NCBI GenBank assembly: GCA_002402085.1 | Contig: NVVB01000044.1 | Location: forward strand, 7,445 to 13,264 | Source: Gammaproteobacteria bacterium | GTDB taxonomy: Bacteria; Pseudomonadota; Gammaproteobacteria; Pseudomonadales; UBA3067 | Length of the DNA stretch: 5,820 nucleotides | Reading direction: 5' to 3' | Shown here: piece by piece, positions 5,794-5,820 of the stretch | How positions within the stretch are numbered: the stretch's first letter is position 1 | How the letters are laid out: every line of letters begins with the position of its first letter | The notes under the pieces: model-generated | The model's database searches: none | What the model was told of the DNA's origin: nothing | The model's input: the letters and a program-made list of their open reading frames with translations, nothing else | Translations under genes and position numbers: made by a program

Positions 5794-5820
5794 ATGCAGC
5801 AACTCAGACCTTTCCTTCGG
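5794..5820 (+). CDS. Possible start of a rightward gene cut by the window edge
   Basis: An ATG at 5794 opens nine codons (MQQLRPFLR) that reach the edge without a stop. An in-frame TGA at 5779-5781 rules out a start further upstream, apart from a non-standard codon in the four triplets between. The purine-rich stretch GAGAACAAAGAG just before it could act as a ribosome binding site but is not well spaced. The divergent layout and the TATAAT at 5677 are compatible with a gene here. Nothing can be said about its product. Confidence 0.3.

Noticed and set aside
1..5820. CRISPR array, tRNA/rRNA, insertion sequence or prophage ends
   Set aside because: No regularly spaced repeats, cloverleaf, transposase or terminal inverted repeats were seen; the only tandem repeats are the 15-bp ones, which have no spacers.

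Overview
The window looks like chromosomal DNA of a moderate-GC (mid-40s percent by eye) gammaproteobacterium, probably a marine, Oceanospirillales- or Marinobacter-like lineage. The clues are a DUF2333 protein and a fused PP2C phosphatase/Ser-Thr kinase of the type found beside nitrate-assimilation genes in Pseudomonas (PA1782-like). Both assignments rest on recalled sequence patterns, not on a search. All four complete genes, and the partial one at the left edge, are read leftwards on the minus strand. Only a tentative gene start at the extreme right reads the other way.

Left block (1-1807): an electron-transfer pair. The upstream gene encodes a 481-residue protein that joins a BFD-type [2Fe-2S] domain, an FAD/NAD(P)H ferredoxin-reductase-like module and a C-terminal membrane domain with two His-x13-His pairs, as in bis-heme b ferric-reductase/NOX-type domains. 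Two bases after its stop begins a membrane-anchored multiheme c-type cytochrome that leaves the window with two CxxCH motifs visible. Together they suggest an inner-membrane conduit: NAD(P)H to FAD (with [2Fe-2S] input or output), to two b hemes, to periplasmic c hemes. The terminal acceptor or donor is not visible.

1808-2118 is a gene-free region that must hold the promoter of the electron-transfer pair. It contains an inverted repeat (TTGATT-N7-AATCAA) about 50 bases upstream of the flavoprotein start, and three imperfect 15-bp tandem repeats further away.

Middle block (2119-4176): a 583-residue membrane-anchored PP2C phosphatase-kinase fusion, followed after 12 bases by a 97-residue single-domain cupin that starts at TTG behind a good Shine-Dalgarno site. 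The two are very probably co-transcribed, so the cupin may be a small-molecule sensor, enzyme or partner linked to the phospho-signalling protein.

Right block (4265-5391): a DUF2333 membrane-anchored protein ending in a strong intrinsic terminator (hairpin plus eight T) that separates it from the kinase/cupin unit. 5392-5793 is a non-coding, apparently divergent intergenic region with a consensus -10-like hexamer and small inverted repeats. An ATG at 5794 may open a rightward gene cut by the window edge.

The most notable content is the fused flavin/2Fe-2S/heme b protein with its coupled multiheme cytochrome. The kinase-phosphatase/cupin pair is second.
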